This document shows, piece by piece, positions 1-13,100 of a stretch of DNA of 64,000 nt. The DNA lies in contig CM065175.1 in NCBI GenBank assembly GCA_033026295.1, positions 23,012,837 to 23,076,836 of the forward strand. Direction: 5' to 3'. The DNA is from Channa striata. Taxonomy: Eukaryota > Chordata > Actinopteri > Anabantiformes > Channidae. The translations under genes were made by a program, and so were the position numbers. Positions within the stretch are counted from its first letter, which is position 1; each line of letters starts with the position of its first letter. The notes beneath the pieces are model-generated. The model saw only the letters and a list, made by a program, of their open reading frames with translations, did not search any database and was not told where the DNA came from.

Positions 1-341
1 ACATCTCCGAGAGTTCACCTCCAGGCCTGCACACGTGGCTCAAGCTTTTGAGCGAAGAAAATAAGGCTTTAACTTCCAGATGCTCATAAGATGAGGCCCA
101 TGTGAAGAAAAAAAAAAAACCTGCTCCAAAATGATTACTTTAATATGTTGCAGGTTTTCACCTTGTCCTCCAAAAAGGCAGCACACCATATGCCAGAGGT
201 AGGCCTGTAAATCAACAGGGTTTAACTTTTGGGAATTTACTGGCCCAGGCAGGACTTCCTGGAAAATAGAGATAGAGAAGGAAAGCCCGTGGAGATAATA
301 CCTGATAACTGTTGTGTTGAACTCTACCTGTCTTGGTGATG

Positions 342-344
<3 letters not shown>

Positions 345-374
<30 letters not shown>
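345..374. repeat. (TGC)10 trinucleotide microsatellite
   Basis: Ten uninterrupted TGC units lie in non-coding DNA. On the opposite strand the repeat would read as a serine run, but the short frame around it has no other protein-like features. Confidence 0.95.
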
Positions 375-377
<3 letters not shown>

Positions 378-636
378 CTGTGCACATCTTTAGCCGAGGC
401 TTTGCTGCGATGTCATTTTAATCCACACGTGTCTCCCAGAGCGCAGTTCTCTTCTCTTATGCCCTGCAGGCAAAAACTGAACTCTTTTGTGAATCACACA
501 TGTGTGAAAACATTTTTCTTTGGAGGAGAAATGGCAAAATGGACTCAAGTTGGAAGCAAACATCAACGACAACAGAGGAAACACTGGCACTCCAGCTCAG
601 ATGGTTTGCAGCTCTGTGCGTTGCAGCAGCAGCTGC

Positions 637-670
637 AAAAAAAAAAAAAAAGAAAGAAAGAAAGAAAAAA
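637..670. repeat. A-rich / (GAAA)n tract
   Basis: A poly(A) run grades into GAAA units. It could be the tail of an old retroelement, but nothing upstream is recognisable. Confidence 0.85.
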
Positions 671-1299
671 GAAGCTGCCATCCAGTCACATTAGAAGTGT
701 TGTCTTAATGGAAACCAGATGCGGCATGGTTAAAGTCTGTTGTTGTACATTGTTCTCTCTTTCGTACAGCGACGACTTACAGACTCGGTTTAAAGCTCTC
801 GCATGGGAACTTGATCCGCGGCATGAAATATGTCGTTCTTAAACCTTGTGTCACAGCAAAGCATGATGCTTCCCAAGATTTTATTCAGACACCGCAGACA
901 TTCAGAGCAATCTCTATAATCTTGTCAGTCGCCATAGACCCCCCAGCGAGTTCACATTTTACTCAGCGATACATTAAGTTTCTGCTGTTGTGATACCGTC
1001 AGTCTAGTTTATTTCAGTGTTATTTTTGAAGGGCAGTGAAAAAAAGATTCTAATGATTATTTTCAGCCATTGTAGCTCATTCAGCTTCTGTGCTCGTGGT
1101 AGGTTTTTGCCAAAGCAGATGGGGTTTGATTTCACACCTCTCCAACTGAGTCTGGACGGCAGCTCCCCCACCACGAGGGTCAGGGCCACAAGCGCACGCC
1201 ATCTGCACGCACTCCAGCCAAAGCAAAGGCTGTAACGGAAAGAATAGGCAGCACTGTGCCGGCTTGTGTGTGTGTGTTAAGGTGCATGGAAAAGTCAAG

Positions 1300-1302
<3 letters not shown>

Positions 1303-1332
<30 letters not shown>
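1303..1332. repeat. (TG)15 microsatellite
   Basis: Fifteen perfect TG units, with a shorter TG patch about 40 bases upstream. Confidence 0.95.
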
Positions 1333-1333
<1 letters not shown>

Positions 1334-4300
1334 ACATCTGTGTTATTGTCGATGTTCGATAGAGACTTTTGTGATGACTTGGCAGGTTTTTGCTGCCTGC
1401 AGTCATTTCCCTCCAGTCACTGCAGTCTGTCTGCCAGTTTCCTCCCGTCAGGAGGCAGACGAGTGACTGCAGAGCTGTGCAGGCGAGGACACGGAGTAAA
1501 ATCCGACAGAGCTGTGAAATTAATGCACCTTTTTTACTTTTCATCCACGTGCACGATAACATATAATCACGGCCTGACACGGTGGATGCTGATGTTTTAC
1601 TACAGCATTTGCTGGATTTATTAAAATCTAAGATGGATGAGTCAAGATGGATGAGTCTACATTTTTGTCTACAAATTTGATGAAAAATACATATTCCAAC
1701 AACGTGAGTCTGTCTCTTGGTTTGTGACCTAAAATATGGTTTTATTTTGAGACAAGTTTAAGTAGCTTGTTATCATTTATCACAGACTATTTTTTAGCTG
1801 TGGATTCATACACAGTTGGTGCTTTACACAGCATTTACGATAGTCCTGGGGAACAATGGAGCTTAATTGCAAAGAGGGATAAACGATAAGACATCGTCAT
1901 TTAAGATCAAATCGTTACTGGCATTTTTTTTAGCATTTTTTGGCAATAAGAAAGAAATAGAATATCACCAAACTTTGGGTTCATTTGCGCTTCTGTGTCA
2001 AATCTACAGGCTTGTAGGCAGAGCACAGTCAGGTATCCCACACTGTAGCCTGACGTGCACCCCCCAGGAATGTTATGGAGGGACCACGGCAACTGCATTT
2101 CCTCCAGTGTGTTTCGTCCAGACCAGCTGACCCCAACATGATGTTTGCACTACACCCAAAAAAAAAAAAAAACTCACCGCACAGACAAATTAACTTACCA
2201 AAGTGGTATAGAAATCCCACCGCGACAAAAGCTCAGAACACTGTGGGCTTTCACATTGGGGCTTATACTGTAAAAGCTTTGCTGTATTAGGAAAATCTCA
2301 AAAGAGGAAAAGGAAAATTTCTCCAAACAAAACATTCAAGAGAAAAGAAAAGAAAAAAAAGCAGAGAAACTTTGAAGGAAGAAGCAACAAAAACAAATAA
2401 ATGTTGCGTGTGCAGAAAAATGATGGAGTAACAGCACTATTGAATTATAGACGTGTGAAGAATGGAGAGAATAGAAAGTCTTCAGCCAATAACAATTACA
2501 TTTCCCTCTGGCGCCGCTTGAAACATCGAGTGTAAGCTTACAGTAGCTGTGTGAACTTTAAAAGCAGATCCAAGTCGATTTCCTGTGGGTTCGGAGATTG
2601 GTTTGAGACCAAAACCAAACGGATTGGAGTTGAACTGATGGAAAAAACAAGCGTTCGAACGAGACACAGGTACAGCAGTGACGTGAGCAGTTTCCATCGG
2701 CATTAGAACCTTTTTCCTGCACCAATAAAAATGAGCGCGACGAAGCATCGCACCGGGCGCCGGATTTAAGTGGTTTCGAGCTTGTTTCCCTTAACAAAGG
2801 CCTTATTGTGCTCAGAGATAACACCAACAGTTTGTGATTGTTCCAGAGTTCAGCAGAGGCTCTTTCTGTTTTTCTAAGCTCCTCTGAAGTTTTCAAAGGC
2901 TCCTGACATTGTGACTTTTTCGGGGGGGCGACTCTGCGTGTTAATAAATACAGATGAATAACTGTTGGCCTTTACATAGTTTTATCGAGGGGAGATCAGC
3001 CACAGTGACTGAAGATGCTTATGAATCTGTTTTTATTGCAGGGTTTCCCACAACTTTGCGACCACCACCCACACACACACACAAAAAAAGAGGAGGACAG
3101 AAATTATTTGTTTTGAGGCAATAAGCCGTTATGATTAAAGAAACGAGCTTGTCATGGTGGGAAAATGAGCACGAGGATGATGATTTGATGTGTAAAGAGA
3201 AATAGGACCAGAACTTCAAAAGGGGTCAAACAAATGTTAATGAAACGTTTGAGGATGGATTGTGGAGTTAAGTGGACTTGATTTTTTGTTTTAATTCTGC
3301 TTTTAAACGTTTGTTCTGTATAATTAATGAAAAATCTGTTTATCTTTTCTCTGAAGGACGTTAGATAAATCGTTTGTGTGAGCGTGATTCTGTCGTCTGG
3401 CGGTAAAGTCATACACATGGTTCACGGGACCAACCGTAACTTTATGTTTATGAAGTATTTCCTGGTGACTTACGAGCTGTAGCTTTTTTATGTTGCGGAC
3501 CGAGAGGTTTTTTCGAATGTGTTCTTACTACGAGAGTTTACAATGTAAAACCGTGTTTTCGGGTCACGGTTTGTGGAAGCGTTGTGTTATTTTACAGGGA
3601 CTCTACGCGTCTCCTCACCAGTGTGATCCACAGAGCATTACAGCACGTATAATTACGAGGCTGTATGGTCACGGCCCTCTAAAACCTCAGCCTGGGCCTC
3701 CATTTTGGGTTTTTCCACCATTTCAGTCCCTAAAGTTTGGATTCGTTTTTTGTTTTTTGAAGGAGTCCAGACTTCAAGGTGTGCGCACGTGTGTGTATGT
3801 TTGTTCTGCTCCACAGAGGTGAGCTTGTGTATTCAGCGCGGCGTCTCGGCGTTTGGGTTTGTTTTTGTGGACCCCTCTGCTTTCTCTGACCAGCGAAGCC
3901 ACAGTCATCCTGCCTGTGGTTTTGGTCGGCAGTGTCGGGATTAGGCAGCAGTGTGTGTCTGTGGAAGCGTGTGACTGTGTGCACGAGGGTCGAACGTGTC
4001 GGAGCAACCGGGAGGCTAAAGCCCTGCAGCTGGCACCACGGCGTGGAAAGTACTGCGCTTCGTTCTCTGCAGCTGAGTTTAACGTGTTTCTATGTGCAGT
4101 GAAACTGTGGTGACATTGTTTTTGAATATTAAAAGGAAATAAAGACAATTCACACCAGCTCAGAACAGGCTTTCGGAGGCTCATTGATTGTTGAGGAGCA
4201 CGGCTGGACAGTGGTTCGAGTCCTGAGCGGTGCACGGGGAAGGAGGATGCAGAGCAGTTTGCTCACGCGGCACTTTTGTGACAAATGCTAGAAAAGCAAA

Positions 4301-7300
4301 ACCCGAGCCAGACCACTAATGTCACTTTTGTAGCTGCGGTTTGTCATGGCTCAGTGGACGTTTGTTTGGGTCAGGGAGATAATTATTGGGTGTGTTAATG
4401 GACGTGAAGTACAGATTGGATCGAGCTTTAACTCAGCGTTTTCTTGCAGCTTGCTGTTTCTCAAAATGTCTAACTTCACCCCAACTTAACAGAAACTGCT
4501 CAGGAAGTCAGGAAGCAAGATAGATGTTGGCAAGTGACGAGCTGTGGGCGGGGAGCGGAGCCGGGATGTTGCCGTCTCTGCGTCGGGATGCTGCTGTTTG
4601 TTTCTTTTTTAACCCCGATGATTCATTTATTAACAATAGCTATGTCATTTTTAAAATTAACCATACTGCAGCTTTTTCAGCTTGTGAAATTAATCCACCG
4701 ATCACTGGAGACTGGTAACAGGTTTTGTCCTGCTGATGGTGGCATCAAATCAATAAACACTTGTTTTTGTTCTAAAGGACAGTTACAAACGAAATGTCTT
4801 GTGGTTTAGTTTGGGAGACTTGCTGGATGAACGATAGGCCGAGCTCGTCTGAATCATGCACCATTTTGGACCTGCACTTTCAAAAAAATAGCAACGTTAA
4901 CAAGTTTCAAATGTGCACGGATGACTAATAAGAGTTTAATCCAAATTCAAAAATGTGTTCTGCCAAAGCTCAATTATTAGCCCATTTTCCAACTAGGCTG
5001 ATTGAATATCGATGTGTTCCAGAAAAAAAACAAAGCGGTTTTCAGTCTCGTACTGGGTTTGTCCTTTCGCAGGCAAAAACATTTTGCAGCTTTGTGCAGC
5101 ATGTGCAGTTCGAGCTCCACCAGCAGCTCCCACAGGTTGCAGATAAGTGCTGATGAAGAATCTTCTCGGCCGCAGCAGCTCTGTGTCCAACTAATGTTAG
5201 GAGCAAACCGGTTACCGTGGCAACCTTATCACTCCAACCGCTGTTATCCACAGTCTCTGTTCTCCATCACCGTGAGAACAGACACTGTGACATAAGCTCC
5301 GGCACTTCCTGGCCTCACTCGTACAGACACTCGCCAACGTAAACAGACACACACACAGACCCTTTAAATCTGCCTCCGCTTTCAGGTTCATGTTCACACA
5401 TTTCACTACGGCCCACGGTCTCCTACCACTGGGTTTTTATGGTTGCTGTGTTTATAAATTTGTCCGCAACTAATCGTCATTATTATTTTTAATATTTATT
5501 ATAATTTAATATAATTATTATGTCATTAATTGCTTGATTGCTCTGCTTTTGTGTGTGTGTGTGTTTGGTGATTTTATCTTGTAATTTTTTTGTACATTTA
5601 CATTTATTTTAATAACGTTAAAAAAGAAATGCTGCAAATTCTCACACTTAGGTTGACATCGTCAAATTTCAAACATTTAATCGGTGATCTGAGTGTTTGC
5701 GGATTCATTTCCTGTTAATGCACTGATTGATTAATTGCTAGATGAGTCCTTCATCACATGACTACAAGCCTTAAATAATTTACCCGGCTTCAAGCTCAAT
5801 GCATAACTCACGTTAAAATTCTACATTTACTTTTTAAAGCTCGACCGTTCAGCTCCCCTACATCTGATCTGAAACTGGCCGAACCCTCTTAAAAGGCCCA
5901 GAGCTGGTGGTTTTCGGGTTGAGGATGTGGTAAAGGTCCATTCTGGGAGTTGACCCTCCCTCTGAAACGCTCTGCCTGATGATTTAAAGCTCGGCTCGAA
6001 GCCTTTGGTATTTTACTTTAACTGTGACCATGTTGCAGATATAAGCAGTTTATCCTCGGTTTTACGACCACTCCTGTGTCTATAAATGAAGCTGTCTTGC
6101 CTTGATTAATTGTTGCAGCTTTATTTTTATGTTTAGCCGTACAATTAATCTGCTCTCCTCAAAGTCATCGGTTCCCGGCGGAAAGTAAACTTTTAATCAG
6201 TGTAACGCTACGCTATATCCTGTTTTCGCAGTTCAAAACGTATCCCAGACCACAGTTTCTGAGGTTGCCAAGCGAAAACTGGCCTGATTTTGCTGTATAG
6301 ATGACATAGAGTTGACATGAGGTGAATTCATTAGCTTTTCCACTGCGGTTCCTCTAATTAATAGAGCTTTGAAATAACTTGAACCCGAGCACAGATTGGC
6401 AGGCTGCGCATGGCATCTGTCATTTTATTTAAGAACCTGTTGGTTCTTTTGTTGAAGAGCGTCCAAATTATTTATTCCCATGTTGTTATTGGAAATGAGG
6501 AAAACCGTGGGACGGATCTGCTGACGTAACTACGAGATACAATTGCATGCGTATAAAATTAAGACAATAACTATTCAAACCGGGAAAGTGCAAAGGTGTT
6601 CCACAGGTGGAAAGTTGAAGCTTCCTCAGCTTACTTGCATTAATCTTGGAAATGACAAACACTGCAGCGCTCGTTCAGCAAAATTCAGGCTTCCAGAATC
6701 CCTGCACGGCCTCTCCTCCTTTCTCTCCCTCACTAGATCATCCGTTTGTCATGTGACTCCCCCAAGAACAACAAGTCAACTACGTTCGAGCTGCCAAAAG
6801 TTTTCCACTGAAGAACTTTGCGGTCAGGTATCACCTTTAATTGGACTTTACTGTAAACTGAGTGAAATGTTGGTGGGATTTCCCTGCATAATGTCGCAAA
6901 GTTGGCAAAATCTGCGGCTGTGTTTTTTCTGTGCTTTAAAACTCAAGTTGTACTTCTGGGTGTGGCATTGTTTCCCCAGTATATTTATTAGCCCCCCCAA
7001 CACACCCACACCCCACCTAACAAGCGCCCCACCCCACCCCACCCACCCAACATGAGCCATGGCAGCAACCGGGGAGTGTGTGCCAGTCTCACTGCGGTCT
7101 AGCAGCCAACCCATCCTCCGCGCCAAGACAAGAACCCAGATGCAGCGGATTATTGGTTTTATATTCCGTTTACAGTAACTCTGCTTTACTGTGAGGGTGG
7201 GATGGGGGGGGGCTGGGCTGTTGCTGCGGTCGACGTGTCACATGGAGGACTCGGCCCAATTTATACCAGTTTCTGCTCTGGAGACTTTTTATAGATTTGT

Positions 7301-10300
7301 TATTCTGGGAGCTAAATTGTCAATTTGTGACACCGACCTTTGGCTGTAGCCTCGTGTGGAAGGTGTTTAAAACACCAATCAGATGGTCAGGTGATCATTT
7401 AAACCTCCCTAAGTGTGATACACAACTTCACAGGCCAACTGGTGAGAGTAATGGTGCACGGCGATGCTTTAATCATGTGCAGTGTGGCCGTCCTGTTGCC
7501 AGGAAACATGGATTTGACTTGATTCTTATGTTTTGCCAATTTATAAAACTTACAGAGGAGAGTGAAGCAGCTTCCAATATTTTAATGTTAAGGGCCCGTT
7601 AAAAGGACGGCAGAAAGTCGCTTTCTGAATTTGTCTCAAGCAACTCGGTTTAACTTTTTGCAGTGTTCACTTCGGGTGGGTAGAGCAGCCTGATAGAGGA
7701 ACAATAATTCTTCATTTCTGATCTCTGATGGTACTATAATAGACCTTAACCACTACGTGTCCCTCCCTTTGGGAATCACTGGTTCAATAAACCTCCCCCT
7801 GGAGTTCAGCCATATGCTAATGGCTTGAGCAGGGAACTCTTATATGGAAACTGTCTTCCATTGCCTAAATACACCGATCAAAACTCAAAAGAAAGTCAAG
7901 ACGTAAAAGAAAAGAAACGTTTAAATGTGGTCCGATGGCTGCCTTTTATTTTGTATTTTTTCCTTTTATTTGTTTCGCAGTGACAAAGTCCAGCGAATTG
8001 ATCTCATGTTTAAAGCAGTTTTATAGAAAACAACTGCCTTCATTTGAACAACATCCCAGGTTTCTCGAATTTCTTTTCCAGATGTAACCTTCCAAATGTT
8101 TTTTGAAACGTTGATAATTAAATGCACCTTACATGACAATATTTACTATATTATGAGCGTTTTTACATTAGATACAACTATGTTTGAAGCATAGCATCAT
8201 AAATTGTTGTTTGATCCAGTTTGATTCATGACACTAAGTCACAGAAGAATGCTCTGCACCTGCAGGCATGTGTCATGCTGTAAGTCTGAGAGAAAGCCCG
8301 ACGTATTTCACCGTGTGGCCTTTCTCGGGTGTTTGCAGTGGCCTTTGGTGGATTTTTTAAAATAGCAAAGATTAAAGACATTTTCACTTTTTTATTTAGC
8401 ATCTCAGTGTTGGACTTTGGCAAGATTCTCTCCCTCGTCTTCCAAAAGCACAGACAGCGTATTATTCACTATTTTGTTTTCATCGTAGCAGGTGATTAAC
8501 ATGCTTTTTTTTTTTACTTGAATCAGTCCTGAAACTGTACAGAAATAGAGAAAATCTAAATTAGATGGAATTAAAAAGGAAACATTCTGTTTCACTAAGA
8601 TGCCCCCACTCTAAAAAAAGTATTTTGTTTTAATCTAGAAGAATTAGTCTAAATTGTCAGTCATAATAATGTGAAGTGGTCGTAGCTCTGCCATGTTTCA
8701 CGTCTCATATGATTAAATTCTCTAATTGTCATCTTTGTTATTGAACGGAAAGTTCTTGCATTTGCTTTCTACGATTTAGTCAGCTTCACTTAGCATAATT
8801 AAACAGGAACAGAAATAAGCTCAACCAGAGTTAAAGCCCCAACCTTTAAAAAAACAGATAAAATGCAACAAAAAGGTTGAGACAAAGCTGATCAGCAGCT
8901 TGGCTGTACATTACCACACAGATACGAGTATGGCATCGTGTTTCATCTCTCAACAGGAAATCTAATCTATTGAACGGTTCCTTCAACGGGTTGTTCTCAC
9001 TCCGTGTTTGTGATAAATCACGTGGGCTCGGGCCTCGGTGGGTGTACGCACTGTCCCGCCTGCTTAACTGAGACAAACCTGCAGGCTGATAGGAATATGC
9101 ATCTGTCAGGGAAACTGGCTTCCTGCTTGTAAACGTTTGAATATTATTTTTTTGTTGTCAGCACTCACGCGTCCTCACAGGCCGAATATGGGAAAAACAC
9201 GGGTACGAGTGTCTTACAAGATTAATACAAAACCAGCGCATCTGTTTTCATTCGCGCTTTGTTTTCACTGAGGCCCCTGTGCGGTTTTGGAAAGAGCTCT
9301 GCGGGGCCCTGAAACAGCTCACAGCATTCCTCGGTCGGTGCGATGCACGGACACGTGGGCCTCGGCAGTATGACTCAAGAGAAGCCGAGTAAATTAGCAA
9401 AATGTCTCCAGATACTAAAAATAGTTGTTCTCTGAACTCGGTTCAGCGTATGGGACTCATTTGATTGTGTGCGTAATGTCTCCGGGACATGAAAACACAC
9501 AATCAGTTCACGCGCTGACTATCGCGGCGTGCGCGTTCGAGCATATGGACGCTATGAGCGTTTGTGTACGTACGAGTGTGTGTGGCCTTCTGCCTATTCT
9601 CTGTCGGTTTATAGAACCACATGAAAGTTTCACTGAGCTGGATGAGATTGTCTGTTTTCCTCATTACAAACAAGACCAAAACTATGTTAAAACAACCTCG
9701 ACTATTGTGGCTTTTTTTACTGATCTTGCTCCAGACTCCACCTCTTCGGCCAGTGGACGCGAGCCGTAGAGGTGTGCACGCAGAGGCTGTTGTGTAGGAG
9801 CTACGCAAAAGCCGTTGAGATCGTGCTACTTGCGCCTTTCTGCTGCGTATCCAAGCTTGTCCGAGAAGCGAGAAGCTGACAAAAGCTCAACGCAAATAAC
9901 GACAGCCTGTGGCCGAATGTGATGGAGGAGAAGGCCGTTATGTGACAGTTGCAGTGCAGTAAAACTCCAGTTTTTGGGCAAGCTGCCATTCTTTATTCCA
10001 TTAGAAACAGGAGTTGCCTCTTTGAAGAGTCCGGCTTCCAGATGATGATTGTACCACCTGGAGCTCCATTGTCCTGCAGGTAACCAGAACATGCAATGCA
10101 AACAGCAGCTGGGCCCGACTTTAAAAACAAGCCCGTCTGTGCTCATTAAACTCTCTTTCTCGGCATTTAAGAATTCCCATGTGGTTTGAAGCCCTTCTCT
10201 AATGAAGCACAATTAAAATGAAAAGAAGGTAATGAAAAATATTTACCCGTAGCCCAATGAAGTGGCTGGTGGAGTTGATGACTTCTCTTAATAAAAGCCA

Positions 10301-11219
10301 TATGCCTGTTCTCATAAAAGTCTGTTTTTGTGGCACAGGCGTTCGACAGTGCCAACAAGTGAGTTAACTGCTGACGGCGGGTATGAGCAGCGAGAGGCAG
10401 TTTATCCGAAGCAGAAGATCTGATGTGAACTGATTTAAGCTGCAGCGTTAACCACGCCAACTCCCCGGCAGTGATAACCAGTCTCTGCACAGAGACATAA
10501 ATCTGTTCAGTTAGCTTCTGATTGATGCTGAGAGTGTTTACGGACGACAGCTTCCACGGAGGCATCGCACATTCATTGTGAAGCGTATTCCCCGACAGGG
10601 TGGCACGCACGACGCATCCTCCGAACATACACAACGCGGTCGACTCTCACGGGAATTCGACCGACCCAACCTTGGCACTTTTAGCGGCGTACATTATTCA
10701 CCAAGCCACAGGCAGATCTTTTTCTCATCTCTGGAAATTTCCCCAAAACGTCCCAGCGCGGTGACTTAAAATGCAAGTATGTGCAAAAGCGAGAAGAATA
10801 TCTTTCTTTGCCACAAGATGATATGGAAGAGACAGGCCTGGAAAGCAGTGTGACAGGGAGATGATGGAGTGGAAACTGCTGCATGCGACCGCACTCAAAT
10901 TATAAATTGTTTTTACTAATTTAGATTGGAATTACATAACTTAGCCGTGACCACAGCCCCATCCATACTGAGACAAAAGCTTTAATCACCTGAATTTGAC
11001 TCTTCATGTGATGTAAGAGTTCACAGATTAAGCAGATGGCCGTTGCTCATTTTTGTAAAAGCAAAACTTTTTGTCTCTACGTCTACGTGAACATTATCTG
11101 AAAATACCAGTATGTGCATGGAATTGATGACACTGAGGAGATAAGATTGGGAGCTGTTTGTATTTTAAGGAATGAGGTGATGCAAAAATTACTGCCAGAA
11201 ACAAGAGAAACTTGGCGCT

Positions 11220-11360
11220 GACCCACCACGCTGGTTTGGACTGAAATCAACAGCTATTGGACGGAATGTGATCAAATTTTGCACAGACATTTATGGTTCC
11301 CTGAGGATGGAGGAGATACAGCATTTTGTGCTAATAAGAAAATGTTTTAGCACATTTATA
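11220..11360. repeat. Diverged dispersed teleost repeat
   Basis: CAGCTATTGGACGGAATGTG, AAATTTTGCACAGACATTTA and GGTTCCCTGAGGATGG follow one another, then TTTTGTGCTAATAAG. This order matches a repeat I recognise in percomorph genomes (caactattggatggattgc...tacagacattcatgg...cagaggatgaa...ttttgtgctaattagc). Its class cannot be told from this fragment. Confidence 0.55.
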
Positions 11361-12989
11361 CTCACCGAGCCGGTGTTGAGGCTGTAGATTTGGCTGCTTG
11401 GCGGCTCCACACCTCAATCTATTGCATAAATCTGATGCAAGATCTCTGGTAGTTTCTGTTGCGTAAGCGCCACCTAATATGCAAAAAATAAGAACAGACT
11501 GAGATTGAGGCAGTAAAATAGACCCTGTTGTAGTTCGGCCCAAGTATCGCTCAGGAAAAATGTACAAGAACTGGAGACATGTGATTGCTCGTGCAGGCCT
11601 CTAATTCGTGGGTCACACAGCTGACAGACAGCTCTGCAAAAAGGCCCCGGGGCATCAGCTTATTTGCATTTAAGGCGACAGACATCAACACTTTCAAACA
11701 TGGACGGATGACATCTGTGCAAAAATGGGACCTTCAAACTGAACCTTGAGTTGACTTCCTACATCCCCGGTTGTAACTCCAGTAACTCTTAAAACTCCAG
11801 TCTGAGAATTGTCCTCAAACACTGTGGAGCAAATGTTTTTCATAATTCGCTTATGAAGATAATCTTGACCTGTGGCTGCGATGCCACTGTCCCATCTCTG
11901 GAACTCTCCCCAAGGCCGCGTAGATGACAGAGGAGGCTGTGGCCCAGAGATTCTGTCAGAAGGTCTTATTAGAAAAACAACTGGGAACATGCCTGACCGA
12001 TCCTATGTCAACATCAAGTCCCTGTTTTCTAGAAAATGCTGTCGCATTCCCACGATGCTTTTACCCTTTTAGCCGAAGGCTCGCGGCACTGGCCCGCTGA
12101 ACTTTCATTTTGTTCATTTCCATGCGATATTTTTAAAGGGGAAAAAGGGGGGAAATTTTCCCTCTTGCTCCCTGAGAGCCTGACAGGGTCCCTGTGCCGA
12201 GACGTCCTCTTGGGCCTGTGTCCCGATTGGATCCAGATGCTGCTGGAGCGTGGAAGGGGACAGCAGACGACTGCAGAGGCTTCAGTGCACCGCCGATTGA
12301 TTGATGGGGGTCACCATGAAGTTGGGAGTCGCATTTCTTGACTCTGATGCCTCATCCCGGTTTTTTTTTATGCTGCAGCTTCGTCCCATCTATCCTGTGT
12401 GTTGTCAGGCTTGAGCCCGCTGCCTGTTTTCATACCCTGTTGAGAGCAGACAGCGTTAAACTGGCTCTGTGCCTCCACTCAGCTCAGTGTTTAATGAACT
12501 CTTTAAAGTCAGAGTATAAATCTGAACCACAGTTTACAGGCGCCCAGAAGCAGCTTGCAGTGAATCTTTCTATTTGCCACATTGTGAAACATTAATTATA
12601 GTAAATGAAAAACAAAAACACTAAATGTTATTCTGCAGTGAGCAAAAATGCAACCTTCATGTATATTTTCCATCTCTGCGTCTTCACCGTGTTTTTCTGA
12701 CTGTACCACAGAGTAACTGCTGTGCTACTTTGTGTTTACAGTATTTTTTCATAGAAATAAGTATCTGTAGGAAGTTGCTCCAACATTTCTGATCATTTCT
12801 AATTATGCAATTTGAAACAAGCTCATAAACAACTCATTTGTGAGCTTGTGAAAACATCACCTCTTCATCCTGGGCTCCTCAAATCAAACTTGCACTTTTG
12901 TAGCAGAACCAAGTTGCACTGAGCGGTTCTTCAGTTTTTACTCGTTACTGCATTCGTCTCTGAATGTCTGTGCCTGTTTCTCCCACCAG

Positions 12990-13100
12990 GACCATGCTGG
13001 CTCTGCAGGGCTCCACCGTCCTGCTGGTTTTTGGCTCTCTGATTGGTCTGAGCTGCTCTCTGAACCCAAGGGAACCCAATGTGTGCAGCCTGTGGGAGAG
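12990..13100 (+). CDS. pear1: pear1 coding exon 1: signal peptide and EMI start
   Basis: A pyrimidine-rich stretch and CAG end at 12989, four 5' UTR bases follow, and the ATG is at 12994. The exon encodes residues 1-35 and two bases of codon 36. A hydrophobic signal peptide (about residues 1-22) is followed by LNPREPNVCSLWE, the invariant start of the PEAR1/MEGF10 EMI domain. The donor is AG|GTGAGT at 13101. The start is chosen because it is the first Met before a proper signal sequence. Confidence 0.93.

Larger units (their letters stand above)
1..12989. other. Non-coding DNA upstream of pear1 coding exon 1
   Basis: I found no exon I could defend in this 13 kb on either strand. Open frames are short, mutually overlapping and without family features. 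A non-coding first exon of pear1 must lie here or further left, because coding exon 1 begins at an acceptor. Possible donors are CAGAG|GTGAGC near 3818 and CTGCAG|GTAACC near 10080, but neither has other support. Besides simple repeats there is one dispersed repeat copy (about 11220-11360). Confidence 0.6.

Noticed and set aside
333..842. Frame beginning with a poly-Cys run from the TGC repeat
   Set aside because: It is a translated microsatellite followed by lysine from the A-rich tract, with no protein-like features.
3750..3822. Possible pear1 5' UTR exon ending CAGAG|GTGAGC
   Set aside because: Only the donor is suggestive. There is no promoter or conservation evidence, and it is over 9 kb from the coding exon.
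4190..4245. GGTTCGAGTCC-like string resembling a tRNA T-arm
   Set aside because: No acceptor stem, A-box or anticodon arm can be laid out around it.
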